A DNA stretch of 64,000 nucleotides from NCBI RefSeq assembly GCF_014636475.1, contig NZ_BMEL01000001.1:310001-374000 (forward strand). The letters run 5' to 3'. The notes under the pieces were generated by a model that was not told where the DNA came from, made no database searches, and saw only the letters and a list, made by a program, of their open reading frames with translations. How positions within the stretch are numbered: position 1 is the first letter of the stretch; every line of letters starts with the position of its first letter. Below, piece after piece: positions 35,231-43,991 of the stretch. Both the position numbers and the translations under genes were made by a program. Origin of the DNA: Halobacillus andaensis (GTDB taxonomy: Bacteria > Bacillota > Bacilli > Bacillales > Halobacillaceae).

Positions 35231-35850
35231 ACAAAAGGAATGGTGCAGTATTCTAGTCGGCCCTCCGTTCCTGAAGGCGGGCCTAAAAATCCGCCGAAGG
35301 GCACATCGATGAAGTTCCTTGTGTCGGCTTGAGGCGCCCAGCCTTGGGTCGGTGCTGGGAGTTAAGGTTGCAGGGCGATCCACAAAGGCATGTGGGCGTT
35401 GACCCTGCTTCCGCGGAGGCCCATCTTTGTAAGAGTTTCTAAGCCGGAGTCTCTTATGAAATGGGGTATGAACCTACTTTTATATGGAGGAATATCTGTA
35501 TAAGTAGCGTAGCCTGCCTTGAGTGGTTTTGAGGGGATTATAGTCATGGACCATTCAAAACTTTAGATGGCCACTAGAGTTTGAATCGGTAACTATATGA
35601 AATCTAAACTGCAAAAGAGGCTAAGGAACGGCTAAAGGCTGTCGGGGAAATCCCCTAGGCTGTTCTATGGACGTGAATCGAGAATTATAGTACGGACTAA
35701 GTGGTAATCTAGTCCAACTTCCGGAAACGGAGTTGATTCGGATTTAAAGGGGAACCGCCAGAATGGTGACATTCGGTATCCGGATGGGAAAACCTACTAG
35801 ACCTAAGCCGTAATTTTTACTCGATTGGCGACCATTCCTTTCTTACATAA
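35231..35850 (+). ncRNA. ole: OLE RNA (ornate, large, extremophilic RNA)
   Basis: About 620 nt of G+C-richer, non-coding but highly structured sequence lies between ispA and the oapA-like gene, exactly where OLE RNA is found in B. halodurans and other extremophilic Firmicutes. Visible helices: GCCCT/AGGGC enclosing GGCGG/CCGCC (35260-35302); CCCAGC/GCTGGG (35337-35359); GCAGGG/CCCTGC enclosing CCACA/TGTGG (35370-35408); GGGG/CCCC (35644-35655). OLE RNA is known to localise to the membrane with protein OapA and to affect alcohol, cold and magnesium stress tolerance. Ends are approximate. The short frames through it lack ribosome sites. Confidence 0.88.
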
Positions 35851-35878
35851 GTCGTATTTATAAATATTGAGGTTGAAA

Positions 35879-36478
35879 ATGGACAATAAATTTAGAAAAT
35901 CCTTAAAGTTTAGTATTAGTATTGCCGTTATCACTTTTGTGTTAGCGGCTATTTTTTCAATAATCTCTTCTTCCGTATTAACTGAGGTTGTATGGGGGAT
36001 TGGATTAATTATCGTACTCCTCATTGTATTTACTGGGGTAGTTTTTGATATGCTAGGAATAGCAGCAACTGCAGCCTCAGAGCCCCCATTTCACGCAATG
36101 GCCGCTGAAAAGATTCCCGGAGCTAAAGAAGCTATTATCATCGTTAGAAACGCAGATCGCTTCGCAAGTTTCTGTAACGACGTAATAGGGGATATATCTG
36201 GTATAGTGAGTGGAACAGCCACAGCTGTTGTTGTCATTCAATTAGCTAACGTTTTCGGTCATTCCGATGGTTCAACCGTTCAAATCACACTGTCAGTAGT
36301 ATTGACGAGTATTGTTGCAGCATTAACTGTTGGTGGTAAGGCTGTTGGTAAATTTCTTGCCATACATTCTTCGACAAAGATTATTTTTATGACTGCTCGA
36401 GTGATTGCGTGGATTGAATCAAACTTTAAAATAAACATACTTTCCGCTTCAACAAAATCCACTCGAAAATCACGATAA
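35879..36478 (+). CDS. oapA: OLE-associated membrane protein OapA
   Basis: This 199-aa integral membrane protein has four predicted membrane segments (about residues 11-33, 37-58, 106-126 and 134-154) and basic termini (KFRKSLK at the start, KSTRKSR at the end). The conserved-looking loop after the second segment reads FDMLGIAATAASEPPFHAMA, followed by VRNADRFASFCNDVIGD. It sits directly after the OLE RNA and 18 nt before dxs, the place of OapA, which binds OLE RNA at the membrane. A TTG at 35867 is in frame, but GAGG is spaced for ATG 35879. Distant similarity to DUF21/CNNM-type magnesium proteins has been proposed for this family. Confidence 0.85.
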   Translation: MDNKFRKSLKFSISIAVITFVLAAIFSIISSSVLTEVVWGIGLIIVLLIVFTGVVFDMLGIAATAASEPPFHAMAAEKIPGAKEAIIIVRNADRFASFCNDVIGDISGIVSGTATAVVVIQLANVFGHSDGSTVQITLSVVLTSIVAALTVGGKAVGKFLAIHSSTKIIFMTARVIAWIESNFKINILSASTKSTRKSR

Positions 36479-36496
36479 AAATAAGGGGGTCCATTT

Positions 36497-38386
36497 ATGG
36501 ATCTGTACAAGATTAAAGATCCTTCTTTTGTGAAGGGAATGTCAATTGATCAATTAAATGAACTATCTGCAGAAGTAAGAAAATTTTTGATCGAAAATTT
36601 GTCTTCAACTGGAGGTCATTTAGGAGCAAATTTGGGCGTTGTTGAATTAACACTTGCTCTGCATAAAGTATATGAAAGCCCTAAAGACCGTTTTCTTTTT
36701 GATGTCGGACATCAGTCCTATATCCATAAAATCTTAACAGGACGAGCAGGAAAATTTGATACGCTCCGTCAATACCAAGGTCTTTGCGGGTTCCCCAAAC
36801 GTAATGAGAGCGAGCATGATGTTTGGGAAACCGGTCATAGTTCGACCTCTCTTTCGGCTGCTATGGGAATGGCGATCGCAAGGGACTTAAATGAAGAAGA
36901 CCACTCGATTCTTCCGATTATTGGAGATGGAGCATTAACAGGGGGAATGGCCCTTGAAGCTTTAAACCACATCGGAGATGAGAAAAAGAATGTAACCGTT
37001 ATCTTAAACGATAACGAAATGTCCATCGCTAAGAATGTGGGTGCTCTTCATAGTGCTCTAGGACGCATGCGAAGCGCAGGCAAATACAATCGAGCAAAAG
37101 ATGATTTAGAATGGCTCCTAAAACGGATTCCTGCTGTTGGCGGAAAGCTTGCTCAAGCTGCTGAACGCCTTAAAGACAGCATGAAGTATTTTGTTGTTCC
37201 AGGAATGTTTTTTGAGGAACTAGGTTTTACTTATTACGGCCCTGTTGATGGCCATGATTATCATGACTTATTAGAAAATCTGAATTACGCGAAGAAAACA
37301 GAAGGCCCTGTTATTATTCATGTGATTACTCAAAAGGGGAAAGGCTATCATCCTGCAGAATCTGATCAAAAAGATAAGTGGCACGGTGTAGGTCCATATA
37401 AAATTGAATCTGGAGAGAAGATTAAAGCAGTCGATTCTCCTCCTGCTTGGAGTGAAGTAATTAGTGAAACGCTAAGAAAAGAAGCGCGTAAAGATAAAAG
37501 AGTTGTTGCAGTCACTCCTGCAATGGTACTTGGTTCTAAATTAGAAAAATTCCAGGCCGAATTTCCGGACAGACTATTTGATGTTGGTATAGCAGAACAA
37601 CATGCAACAACATTATCGGCAGGTTTAGCTACTCAGGGTATGAAACCTTTCTTAGCTATTTATTCTACATTCCTTCAGCGAGGTTATGATCAAGTGATCC
37701 ATGATGTGGCTCGCCAAAATCTAAATGTGATGTTCGGTATTGATCGTGCCGGACTTGTTGGAGCTGATGGAGAAACACATCAAGGCGTATTTGATGTAGC
37801 TTTCTTACGTTCGGTTCCTAATATGGTTGTCATGATGCCGAAAGATGAAAATGAAGGACAGCATATGGTTCACACGGCCGTAAATTACGATGACGGTCCA
37901 ATAGCTGTGCGCTACCCTCGAGGCAATGGAAATGGAGTAGAAATGGACGAAGATCTTATAACTATCCCAGTCGGAAGCTGGGAAGTGCTGCAAGAAGGAA
38001 CAGATGCAGTGATTTTAACATTTGGAACGACTATCTCTATGGCGCTTGAGGCAAGTAAACGTTTACGAAAAGAAGGTTTATCTGTCCGTGTCGTTAATGC
38101 ACGATTTATTAAACCGTTAGATGAGCCGATGCTTCACGATATTATGAAAGACAACCTTCCGATCCTAACAGTCGAAGAAGCGGTTCTTCAAGGAGGATTT
38201 GGTTCAAGCGTGCTTGAATTCAAAGAAGAGAATAACTATACTTCTTGGATTAAACGCTTAGGCGTTCCTGACCGATTTATTGAGCATGGAAGTGTACCTA
38301 AGCTTTGGGAAGAAATCGGGCTAACAGAAGATAATATTATTAAACAAATAAAAGGAATTACTTTAACTAAACAGCAAAGGGCTTAA
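36497..38386 (+). CDS. dxs: 1-deoxy-D-xylulose-5-phosphate synthase
   Basis: This 629-aa thiamine-diphosphate enzyme condenses pyruvate and glyceraldehyde-3-phosphate, the first step of the MEP isoprenoid pathway. It has [15 protein letters not shown], the ThDP motif [16 protein letters not shown] with the downstream NDN, and the transketolase pyrimidine-binding part with [16 protein letters not shown] precedes the ATG. It is downstream of ispA, OLE RNA and oapA and 5 nt upstream of the TlyA-type gene. Confidence 0.95.
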   Translation: MDLYKIKDPSFVKGMSIDQLNELSAEVRKFLIENLSSTGGHLGANLGVVELTLALHKVYESPKDRFLFDVGHQSYIHKILTGRAGKFDTLRQYQGLCGFPKRNESEHDVWETGHSSTSLSAAMGMAIARDLNEEDHSILPIIGDGALTGGMALEALNHIGDEKKNVTVILNDNEMSIAKNVGALHSALGRMRSAGKYNRAKDDLEWLLKRIPAVGGKLAQAAERLKDSMKYFVVPGMFFEELGFTYYGPVDGHDYHDLLENLNYAKKTEGPVIIHVITQKGKGYHPAESDQKDKWHGVGPYKIESGEKIKAVDSPPAWSEVISETLRKEARKDKRVVAVTPAMVLGSKLEKFQAEFPDRLFDVGIAEQHATTLSAGLATQGMKPFLAIYSTFLQRGYDQVIHDVARQNLNVMFGIDRAGLVGADGETHQGVFDVAFLRSVPNMVVMMPKDENEGQHMVHTAVNYDDGPIAVRYPRGNGNGVEMDEDLITIPVGSWEVLQEGTDAVILTFGTTISMALEASKRLRKEGLSVRVVNARFIKPLDEPMLHDIMKDNLPILTVEEAVLQGGFGSSVLEFKEENNYTSWIKRLGVPDRFIEHGSVPKLWEEIGLTEDNIIKQIKGITLTKQQRA

Positions 38387-38391
38387 TATAA

Positions 38392-39207
38392 ATGGGAAAA
38401 AAAGTACGGTTAGATGTTCTACTAGTTGAAAAAGGACTTATAGAAACAAGAGAAAAAGCTAAACGAACAATAATGGCTGGGCTGGTTTTCCAAGAGCAAG
38501 TTCGTTTAGATAAACCTGGTGTGAAGATCGATGAAAATGCGGAAATTACGATTAAAGGAAGACCTTTGCCGTATGTAAGTCGCGGTGGACTAAAGCTAGA
38601 GAAAGCTTTAAACGATTTTAATCTTAATATTCAAGGTAAAATTATGATTGATGTCGGCTCCTCAACAGGTGGGTTTACTGATTGTGCGTTACAAAATGGC
38701 GTGGCACGAAGTTATGCCGTAGATGTGGGCTACAATCAGCTGGATTGGAAGCTTAGAAATCATGAGCAAGTTATTGTGATGGAACGGACGAATTTTCGGT
38801 ATATGACGTTAGATGATTTAAAACATGGGCAGCCTGAATTTGCGACGATTGATGTATCTTTCATCTCATTAAGAATTATCCTCCCGGTTCTTGCATCGCT
38901 AATAAAAGATGGAAGTGATGTAGTTGCATTGATTAAACCGCAGTTTGAAGCAGGTCGAGAGCAAGTTGGAAAAAAAGGCATCGTTCGAGAGCCTAAAGTC
39001 CATAAGAATGTAGTATCCAATATTTTAACGTTCGCTCAGGAACACGGTTATAAAACGAAAGCCTTAACCTTTTCACCGATTACAGGCGGAGATGGAAATA
39101 TTGAGTTTTTAGCTCACTTTCGGTATGGAACAGCATCGGAAGAACCGGGGCCTGCAATTGATATTGATGAAATTGTAAAAGAAGCGCACGATAAACATAA
39201 AAAGTAA
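38392..39207 (+). CDS. yqxC: TlyA-family rRNA methyltransferase/hemolysin-like protein (YqxC)
   Basis: This 271-aa protein has an N-terminal S4 RNA-binding domain (about residues 4-65) and an FtsJ-like methyltransferase domain with the SAM motif DVGSSTGGFTDC and the later KPQFEAG. The TlyA family 2'-O-methylates rRNA riboses (known for mycobacterial TlyA; specificity here is inferred). It is 5 nt after dxs and closes with a terminator. Confidence 0.9.
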   Translation: MGKKVRLDVLLVEKGLIETREKAKRTIMAGLVFQEQVRLDKPGVKIDENAEITIKGRPLPYVSRGGLKLEKALNDFNLNIQGKIMIDVGSSTGGFTDCALQNGVARSYAVDVGYNQLDWKLRNHEQVIVMERTNFRYMTLDDLKHGQPEFATIDVSFISLRIILPVLASLIKDGSDVVALIKPQFEAGREQVGKKGIVREPKVHKNVVSNILTFAQEHGYKTKALTFSPITGGDGNIEFLAHFRYGTASEEPGPAIDIDEIVKEAHDKHKK

Positions 39208-39210
39208 TGA

Positions 39211-39240
39211 AAAAGAGGCTCACAGGCAGCCTCTTTTATT
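39211..39240 (+). terminator. Terminator after yqxC
   Basis: The 10-bp stem AAAAGAGGCT / AGCCTCTTTT with a 7-nt loop ends in a T-run, 3 nt after the stop codon. Confidence 0.88.
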
Positions 39241-39269
39241 AAAGCAGATATAGTTTAGGGAGGGTGAAT

Positions 39270-39719
39270 ATGAATAAAGGGCAGCGCCATATAAAGATTC
39301 GAGAATTAATTACGAATGATGACATTGAGACACAAGATGAATTAGTCGATCGTTTAAAGGGTATGGGATATAACGTAACTCAGGCCACAGTTTCAAGAGA
39401 TATTAAAGAACTTCACTTAGTTAAAGTTCCTATGATGGATGGGCGCTATAAATATAGTCTCCCTGCTGATCAACGTTTTAATCCATTAGAAAAACTTAAA
39501 CGTTTAATGATGGATGCGTTTGTTAGCATTGATCGAGCTGGTCACTTCATAATTTTGAAAACATTACCAGGTAATGCTAACGCAGTGGGTGCTCTGATTG
39601 ATAACCTTGAATGGGAAGAAATTATGGGTACAATTTGCGGAGATGACACATGCCTTATTATTTGCAGAAGTCAGGAACAAACCGAGGATATAAGTGAACA
39701 GCTGTTAAATATGCTATAA
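39270..39719 (+). CDS. argR: Arginine repressor ArgR/AhrC
   Basis: This 149-aa hexameric repressor controls arginine synthesis and catabolism. The winged-helix DNA-binding half includes KIRELI and the recognition helix [14 protein letters not shown]; the C-terminal arginine-binding half has [13 protein letters not shown] and [14 protein letters not shown]. The frame opens at GTG 39264, but GGGAGGG fits ATG 39270. It precedes recN, a conserved linkage. Confidence 0.94.
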   Translation: MNKGQRHIKIRELITNDDIETQDELVDRLKGMGYNVTQATVSRDIKELHLVKVPMMDGRYKYSLPADQRFNPLEKLKRLMMDAFVSIDRAGHFIILKTLPGNANAVGALIDNLEWEEIMGTICGDDTCLIICRSQEQTEDISEQLLNML

Positions 39720-39737
39720 ACTGAGGTGACTCACTTC

Positions 39738-41462
39738 ATGCTAACAGAATTGTCAATTAAAGACTTTGCTATTATTGATCAAGTGTCTATTCATTTTAAA
39801 GAAGGGTTAACGGTTCTAACAGGTGAGACTGGAGCTGGGAAATCAATCATTATTGATGCTATTCAGCTATTATCAGGTTCACGTGGTTCTGTGGAATTTG
39901 TTCGCCATGGTACAAATAAAGCGGATATAGAAGGATTATTTACAGTTGAAAAGCATCACCCTGTTTATTTGAAGGGAGAACATTACGGGGTTGAGATTGA
40001 TGATGGTATGATTGTTCTTCAACGCACAATAACCAGTCAAGGGAAGAGCATTTGCAGAGTAAACGGCAAACTTGTTACGTTAGGGATTCTAAAAGAATTT
40101 GGCCGTTCCCTTATCGATATTCACAGTCAGCATGAAACTCAATCATTAATGGATCCTGAACGGCACATTGAGTTATTGGATTTATATGCGCGCGACGAAA
40201 TAGAACGTACATTGGCGGATTACACAATGCTATACAATCAGCTTAGTACCTTAAAGAAACGACACAAAGAATTAAGTGAAAACGAGCAGGAAATGGCGCA
40301 AAGGTTGGATTTGCTTGAGTTTCAATTTAGGGAACTGCAAGAAGCGGAGCTTTCTCCTTTAGAAGACGAGCAGTTAACCGAGGAACGGCAAAAGCTTATG
40401 AATTATGAAAAGCTTTATCAAGGCATTCATGACGCCTATTATGCTTTATACGGTGAACAGCGAGGTTTGGATTGGCTAAGTCATGCGATGTCTTCTCTTG
40501 AAGGTGCGGCAAATTACGATAGCCAAGTCGAGAAATTATCTGAAGAGATGACGAATTCTTATTATTTAGTTGAAGAACTGAGTTTTCAGCTAAGTTCCCA
40601 GATGGCTGAGCTTGAATTTGACCCAGACCGGCTGGATTTTATAGAATCTCGTTTAAACGAGCTAAACCGATTAAAGAAAAAGTACGGGCAAACTGTAGAA
40701 GACATGATGGAATACATGTCTCGGATCGAAGAAGAGATCGATGAAATACAAAACAAAGACTCTCATTTATCTCGTCTTCAGACTGAAATTGATGAGTGCG
40801 GAGAAGATGCTGTCCTGGAAGCCAAACATCTACATGACATTCGTAAAGGTGCATCCCAACAGCTTATAAATTCAATTCACCACGAATTGAAGGACTTGTA
40901 TTTAGAAAAAGCAGCCTTTGACGTTGGATTTAGTGTTAAAGAAGGAAATACAACAGACCCATCAATAAATGGAAAGTCAGTAAAACTTCACAAAAAAGGT
41001 ATGGATATTATTTCTTTTTTAATTACCACTAATCCTGGGGAACCTTTAAAAGAAATACATAAAACAGCATCTGGTGGAGAGTTATCCCGAATCATGTTAG
41101 CTTTAAAGCGGATTTTTTCCAAGCATCAAGGCGTTACAAGTGTTATTTTTGATGAAGTGGACACGGGGGTAAGCGGCAGAGTGGCTCAAGCCATTGCTGA
41201 AAAGATTTATGGGATTTCTGAAGGCTCTCAAGTGCTTTGTATCTCTCACTTGCCTCAGGTGGCTGCTATGGCAGATACGCATGTCAGAATAGAAAAGAAA
41301 GTTGAAAATGACCGTACTTCTACCGTTGTAAAAGAGTTATCGGATAAAGATAAAGCGGATGAAATATCCCGGATGATTACGGGTGCTGAATTGACGGCTA
41401 CGACAGTTGAGCACGCAAAAGAATTATTATCACTAGCGAATAAACATAAGCAAAACGCATGA
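39738..41462 (+). CDS. recN: DNA repair protein RecN
   Basis: This 574-aa SMC-like ATPase acts early in double-strand break repair. Walker A is GETGAGKSIIIDA near residue 28, the long coiled coil covers about 150-370, the ABC signature is SGGELSRIMLA near 440, and Walker B VIFDEVDTGVSG follows. The frame opens at GTG 39726, but the conserved N-terminus MLTELSIKDFAIID starts at ATG 39738 with GAGGTG upstream. Confidence 0.95.
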   Translation: MLTELSIKDFAIIDQVSIHFKEGLTVLTGETGAGKSIIIDAIQLLSGSRGSVEFVRHGTNKADIEGLFTVEKHHPVYLKGEHYGVEIDDGMIVLQRTITSQGKSICRVNGKLVTLGILKEFGRSLIDIHSQHETQSLMDPERHIELLDLYARDEIERTLADYTMLYNQLSTLKKRHKELSENEQEMAQRLDLLEFQFRELQEAELSPLEDEQLTEERQKLMNYEKLYQGIHDAYYALYGEQRGLDWLSHAMSSLEGAANYDSQVEKLSEEMTNSYYLVEELSFQLSSQMAELEFDPDRLDFIESRLNELNRLKKKYGQTVEDMMEYMSRIEEEIDEIQNKDSHLSRLQTEIDECGEDAVLEAKHLHDIRKGASQQLINSIHHELKDLYLEKAAFDVGFSVKEGNTTDPSINGKSVKLHKKGMDIISFLITTNPGEPLKEIHKTASGGELSRIMLALKRIFSKHQGVTSVIFDEVDTGVSGRVAQAIAEKIYGISEGSQVLCISHLPQVAAMADTHVRIEKKVENDRTSTVVKELSDKDKADEISRMITGAELTATTVEHAKELLSLANKHKQNA

Positions 41463-41485
41463 ATATATTCATGCGTTTTTTCTTT
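41452..41485 (+). terminator. Terminator after recN
   Basis: AAAACGCATGAATA / TATTCATGCGTTTT is a 14-bp perfect hairpin with no extra loop bases, followed by more Ts. It overlaps the end of recN. Confidence 0.88.
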
Positions 41486-41489
41486 TGGT

Positions 41490-41519
41490 GAATGTTTCAT
41501 GACTAGGGAAACCATCCTA
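41490..41519 (+). promoter_or_regulatory. Candidate sigma-G (forespore) promoter of spoIVB
   Basis: GAATG at 41490-41494 and CATCCTA at 41513-41519 are separated by 18 nt. Both halves fit the sigma-G consensus (GMATR, 17-18 nt, CATnMTA) exactly. B. subtilis spoIVB is transcribed in the forespore by sigma-F and sigma-G. The predicted start lies about 90 nt before the spoIVB start codon. Confidence 0.65.
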
Positions 41520-41616
41520 TATTTTCTGTGATTATGCTCGTTTAAAAAAGTGCTTTAAGGCCCACATTATAAGTAAGCCAAATGATTGGTTCAGGAGTAA
41601 AAAGGAGTGGTAGACC

Positions 41617-42867
41617 TTGGATAAAAAACAGAGGGTGAAATATATTCTAGGCTCCATGCTCCTGTTGATGATGCTTGTTATTCCTTTATTAAGTCCACTT
41701 CAAGAGTATATATCAATTCCAACCGAGATCAACCTGTCTTCATCACAGCCAGTAAATGCCTCAATGAGTGATGAGGAAGGTTCAGTCCCTGCCTTTTCTA
41801 TGGAGAAAACAAACACCTCAAACGCTATATTCCACGAGTATGCTGGAATTCCTGTTAAAAAAACAGATATGAAGCGAGTAAAAAATATTCGATTAGTTCC
41901 AGGGGGACAATCGGTAGGTGTAGAGTTACAGACAAAAGGTGTATTAGTGGTCGGTCACCACCTTGTTAGTGAAAATAAAGATCAACAGACATCACCGGGA
42001 GAGAATGGAGACATTCAAGTAGGAGATATTCTTTTAAAAGGGAATGGTAAAGAATTAAATCATATGGAAGACCTCTCCACTATCGTTAAAGAAGCTGGAG
42101 AGAAAAATAAAGGTGTGAAATTTGACGTTAAGCGTGGTGAAGAAACGTTTAATACCACGATTAAACCTGAAGAGAATAAAAAAGAGGATCAGTTCCAAAT
42201 AGGCCTTTATGTTCGTGATTCTGCAGCAGGAATTGGGACGATGACTTTTTATGATCCCGATACGAAGAAATACGGTGCTCTTGGGCATGTGATTGCAGAT
42301 ATGGATACAAAGAAGCCAATCGAAATTCATGAAGGAACAATTGTGAATTCTCGAGTAACTTCAATTCAAAAAGGGAATCAAGGAGTTCCGGGAGAGAAGA
42401 AAGCAGAGTTTTCATTAACAGATGATCGAATGGGAACGATAACAAAAAATAGCTCTTTTGGGGTCTTTGGTGAATTAGAAAATCCAATTAAAAACGATCA
42501 ATATAAAGATGGTTTACCCATTGCTTTGGATGATGAAATTGAAGAAGGACCAGCTAAAATTCTCACCGTTTTAAATGGGGACAAGTTACAATCGTTTGAT
42601 GTTGAAATTGTCCGCAATATGCCAAAGGATTCACCTGTGACTAAAGGAATGGTAGTAAAAATTACGGACCCAGAATTACTGGATAAAACCGGCGGTATAG
42701 TGCAAGGGATGAGTGGGAGCCCAATTATTCAAAATGATAAAATTATTGGTGCTGTAACCCATGTATTTGTAAATGATCCTACTTCAGGATACGGTGTTCA
42801 CATTGAATGGATGCTAGAAGAAGCTGGTATTGATATTTATGAAAACGTACAGGATAAAGCAAGTTAA
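41617..42867 (+). CDS. spoIVB: SpoIVB serine peptidase
   Basis: This 416-aa forespore-secreted S55 peptidase triggers sigma-K activation by cleaving SpoIVFA. It has an N-terminal membrane/signal helix (about 9-28), a PDZ domain (about 100-175) and the peptidase domain. The catalytic triad of the B. subtilis enzyme is matched by H224 (GALGHVI), D351 and S366 (GMSGSPI) with the same internal spacing. The start is TTG with AAGGAG upstream. A strong terminator separates it from spo0A. Confidence 0.95.
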   Translation: MDKKQRVKYILGSMLLLMMLVIPLLSPLQEYISIPTEINLSSSQPVNASMSDEEGSVPAFSMEKTNTSNAIFHEYAGIPVKKTDMKRVKNIRLVPGGQSVGVELQTKGVLVVGHHLVSENKDQQTSPGENGDIQVGDILLKGNGKELNHMEDLSTIVKEAGEKNKGVKFDVKRGEETFNTTIKPEENKKEDQFQIGLYVRDSAAGIGTMTFYDPDTKKYGALGHVIADMDTKKPIEIHEGTIVNSRVTSIQKGNQGVPGEKKAEFSLTDDRMGTITKNSSFGVFGELENPIKNDQYKDGLPIALDDEIEEGPAKILTVLNGDKLQSFDVEIVRNMPKDSPVTKGMVVKITDPELLDKTGGIVQGMSGSPIIQNDKIIGAVTHVFVNDPTSGYGVHIEWMLEEAGIDIYENVQDKAS

Positions 42868-42870
42868 AGG

Positions 42871-42903
42871 ATAGGGAGCTCAAAAAGAGCTCTCTATTTT
42901 TTG
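42871..42903 (+). terminator. Terminator after spoIVB
   Basis: ATAGGGAGCTC / GAGCTCTCTAT stem (one G-U pair) with A5 loop and a following T6 run. Confidence 0.9.
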
Positions 42904-42920
42904 TTCGACAAAATTCGACA
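42904..42920 (-). promoter_or_regulatory. Two Spo0A boxes upstream of spo0A
   Basis: TTCGACA occurs at 42904-42910 and again at 42914-42920. It is the reverse complement of the 0A box TGTCGAA. The two are 10 bp apart, one helical turn, so two Spo0A molecules could bind side by side. They start right at the end of the spoIVB terminator. Confidence 0.68.
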
Positions 42921-43019
42921 ATAATAAATTTAGATTGTTGAAAAATATCGAATTAAATAGAAAATAAGAGCAAATAGAAGCATTTTCAAGATAATCTTAT
43001 TTTTTACAAATAAATTTGA

Positions 43020-43025
43020 TATAAT
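43020..43025 (+). promoter_or_regulatory. Possible -10 element of spo0A
   Basis: A perfect TATAAT lies 72 nt before the spo0A start. The -35 at 17 nt (TTATTT) is poor. No clear sigma-H promoter was recognised. Confidence 0.4.
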
Positions 43026-43046
43026 AAAGAGGGTTACCATTCCTGA

Positions 43047-43053
43047 TGTCGAA
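43047..43053 (+). promoter_or_regulatory. Spo0A box near the spo0A start
   Basis: A perfect TGTCGAA lies between the putative -10 element (43020) and the start codon, a position suited to repression or autoregulation. Confidence 0.6.
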
Positions 43054-43096
43054 TTCATATAGTAAGTCAGGATTATTTTGTAAGGAGGAAGGGTAA

Positions 43097-43870
43097 ATGG
43101 ATAAAATTAAAGTGTGTTTAGCTGATGATAACCGTGAACTAGTAAGACTTCTGGAGGATTATTTCTCAGATGCTAAAGATATTGAAGTAATTGGTACGGC
43201 GTTCAATGGCAGAGATTGCTTGGAAATGTTAAAGGAAAAGAAACCGGATGTTCTCATTCTTGATATTATTATGCCGCATGTTGATGGACTAGCTGTCTTA
43301 CAGGAACTAAAAGGCAGAGAGCAATCGCCGGAAGTTATTATGCTCACTGCTTTTGGACAAGAAGAAGTGACGAAAAAAGCTGTGGAGTTAGGTGCTGCTT
43401 ACTTTATGATGAAACCGTTTGATTTGGACCACTTAGGGGAGCAAGTTAGACAGATTAAACATGTGGGAGATCCAATCAATCGCGCAATGGGAAGCAGTTA
43501 TACGAGGTCGAAAAAGCCTGATTTAGACACAAGTATTACCCATATTATTCATGAAGTAGGAGTTCCTGCACACATTAAGGGTTACCTGTATTTAAGAGAA
43601 GCCATTACTATGGTGTATACAGACATTGACCTTCTTGGTTCCATTACAAAAGTCCTTTACCCAGACATTGCTGCTAAATACAATACGACGGCCTCAAGAG
43701 TAGAACGAGCCATACGTCATGCCATAGAGGTAGCTTGGAACCGTGGAAATATTGAAGCTATTTCTTCCTTGTTTGGCTACACGATCTCCTCTACGAAAGC
43801 AAAACCGACAAACAGTGAATTTATTGCGATGGTTGCTGATCGTTTAAGATTAGAACATAAAGCATCTTAA
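43097..43870 (+). CDS. spo0A: Sporulation master response regulator Spo0A
   Basis: This 257-aa response regulator starts sporulation when phosphorylated through the phosphorelay. The receiver domain has the acidic pair D10-D11, the phosphorylated D56 (ILDIIMP), the T in MLTAFG and the K in MKPFD. The C-terminal effector domain has the [22 protein letters not shown] helices and the recognition region [27 protein letters not shown] precedes the ATG. Three 0A boxes lie upstream. Confidence 0.97.
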   Translation: MDKIKVCLADDNRELVRLLEDYFSDAKDIEVIGTAFNGRDCLEMLKEKKPDVLILDIIMPHVDGLAVLQELKGREQSPEVIMLTAFGQEEVTKKAVELGAAYFMMKPFDLDHLGEQVRQIKHVGDPINRAMGSSYTRSKKPDLDTSITHIIHEVGVPAHIKGYLYLREAITMVYTDIDLLGSITKVLYPDIAAKYNTTASRVERAIRHAIEVAWNRGNIEAISSLFGYTISSTKAKPTNSEFIAMVADRLRLEHKAS

Positions 43871-43883
43871 TAGGAATAAATAA

Positions 43884-43916
43884 AGATTCTCCTCATCCGT
43901 GAGGGGAATTTTTATT
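43884..43916 (+). terminator. Terminator after spo0A
   Basis: GATTCTCCTCA / TGAGGGGAATTT pair with G-U wobbles around a TCCG loop and are followed by TTTATTT. Confidence 0.75.
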
Positions 43917-43935
43917 TCATCTTCTCGACAGATTA

Positions 43936-43944
43936 TGGTACAAT
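43936..43944 (+). promoter_or_regulatory. Extended -10 promoter candidate for aspartate kinase
   Basis: TGGTACAAT is a TGn extended -10 element 48 nt before the start codon; no good -35 accompanies it. No lysine riboswitch is visible, since the whole leader after the spo0A terminator is under 80 nt. Confidence 0.45.
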
Positions 43945-43991
43945 TCTTAATTATTAGACACTTTAGTTCATCATAACAGGGAGTTGTAACA

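Noticed and set aside
35177-35547. Two minus-strand open frames of 60-70 codons in the ispA-oapA gap
   Set aside because: They lie within the OLE RNA, have no ribosome site and no family resemblance; their codon content reflects structured RNA.
43917-43991. Lysine riboswitch before aspartate kinase
   Set aside because: Only about 75 nt lie between the spo0A terminator and the start codon, too short for the lysine aptamer.
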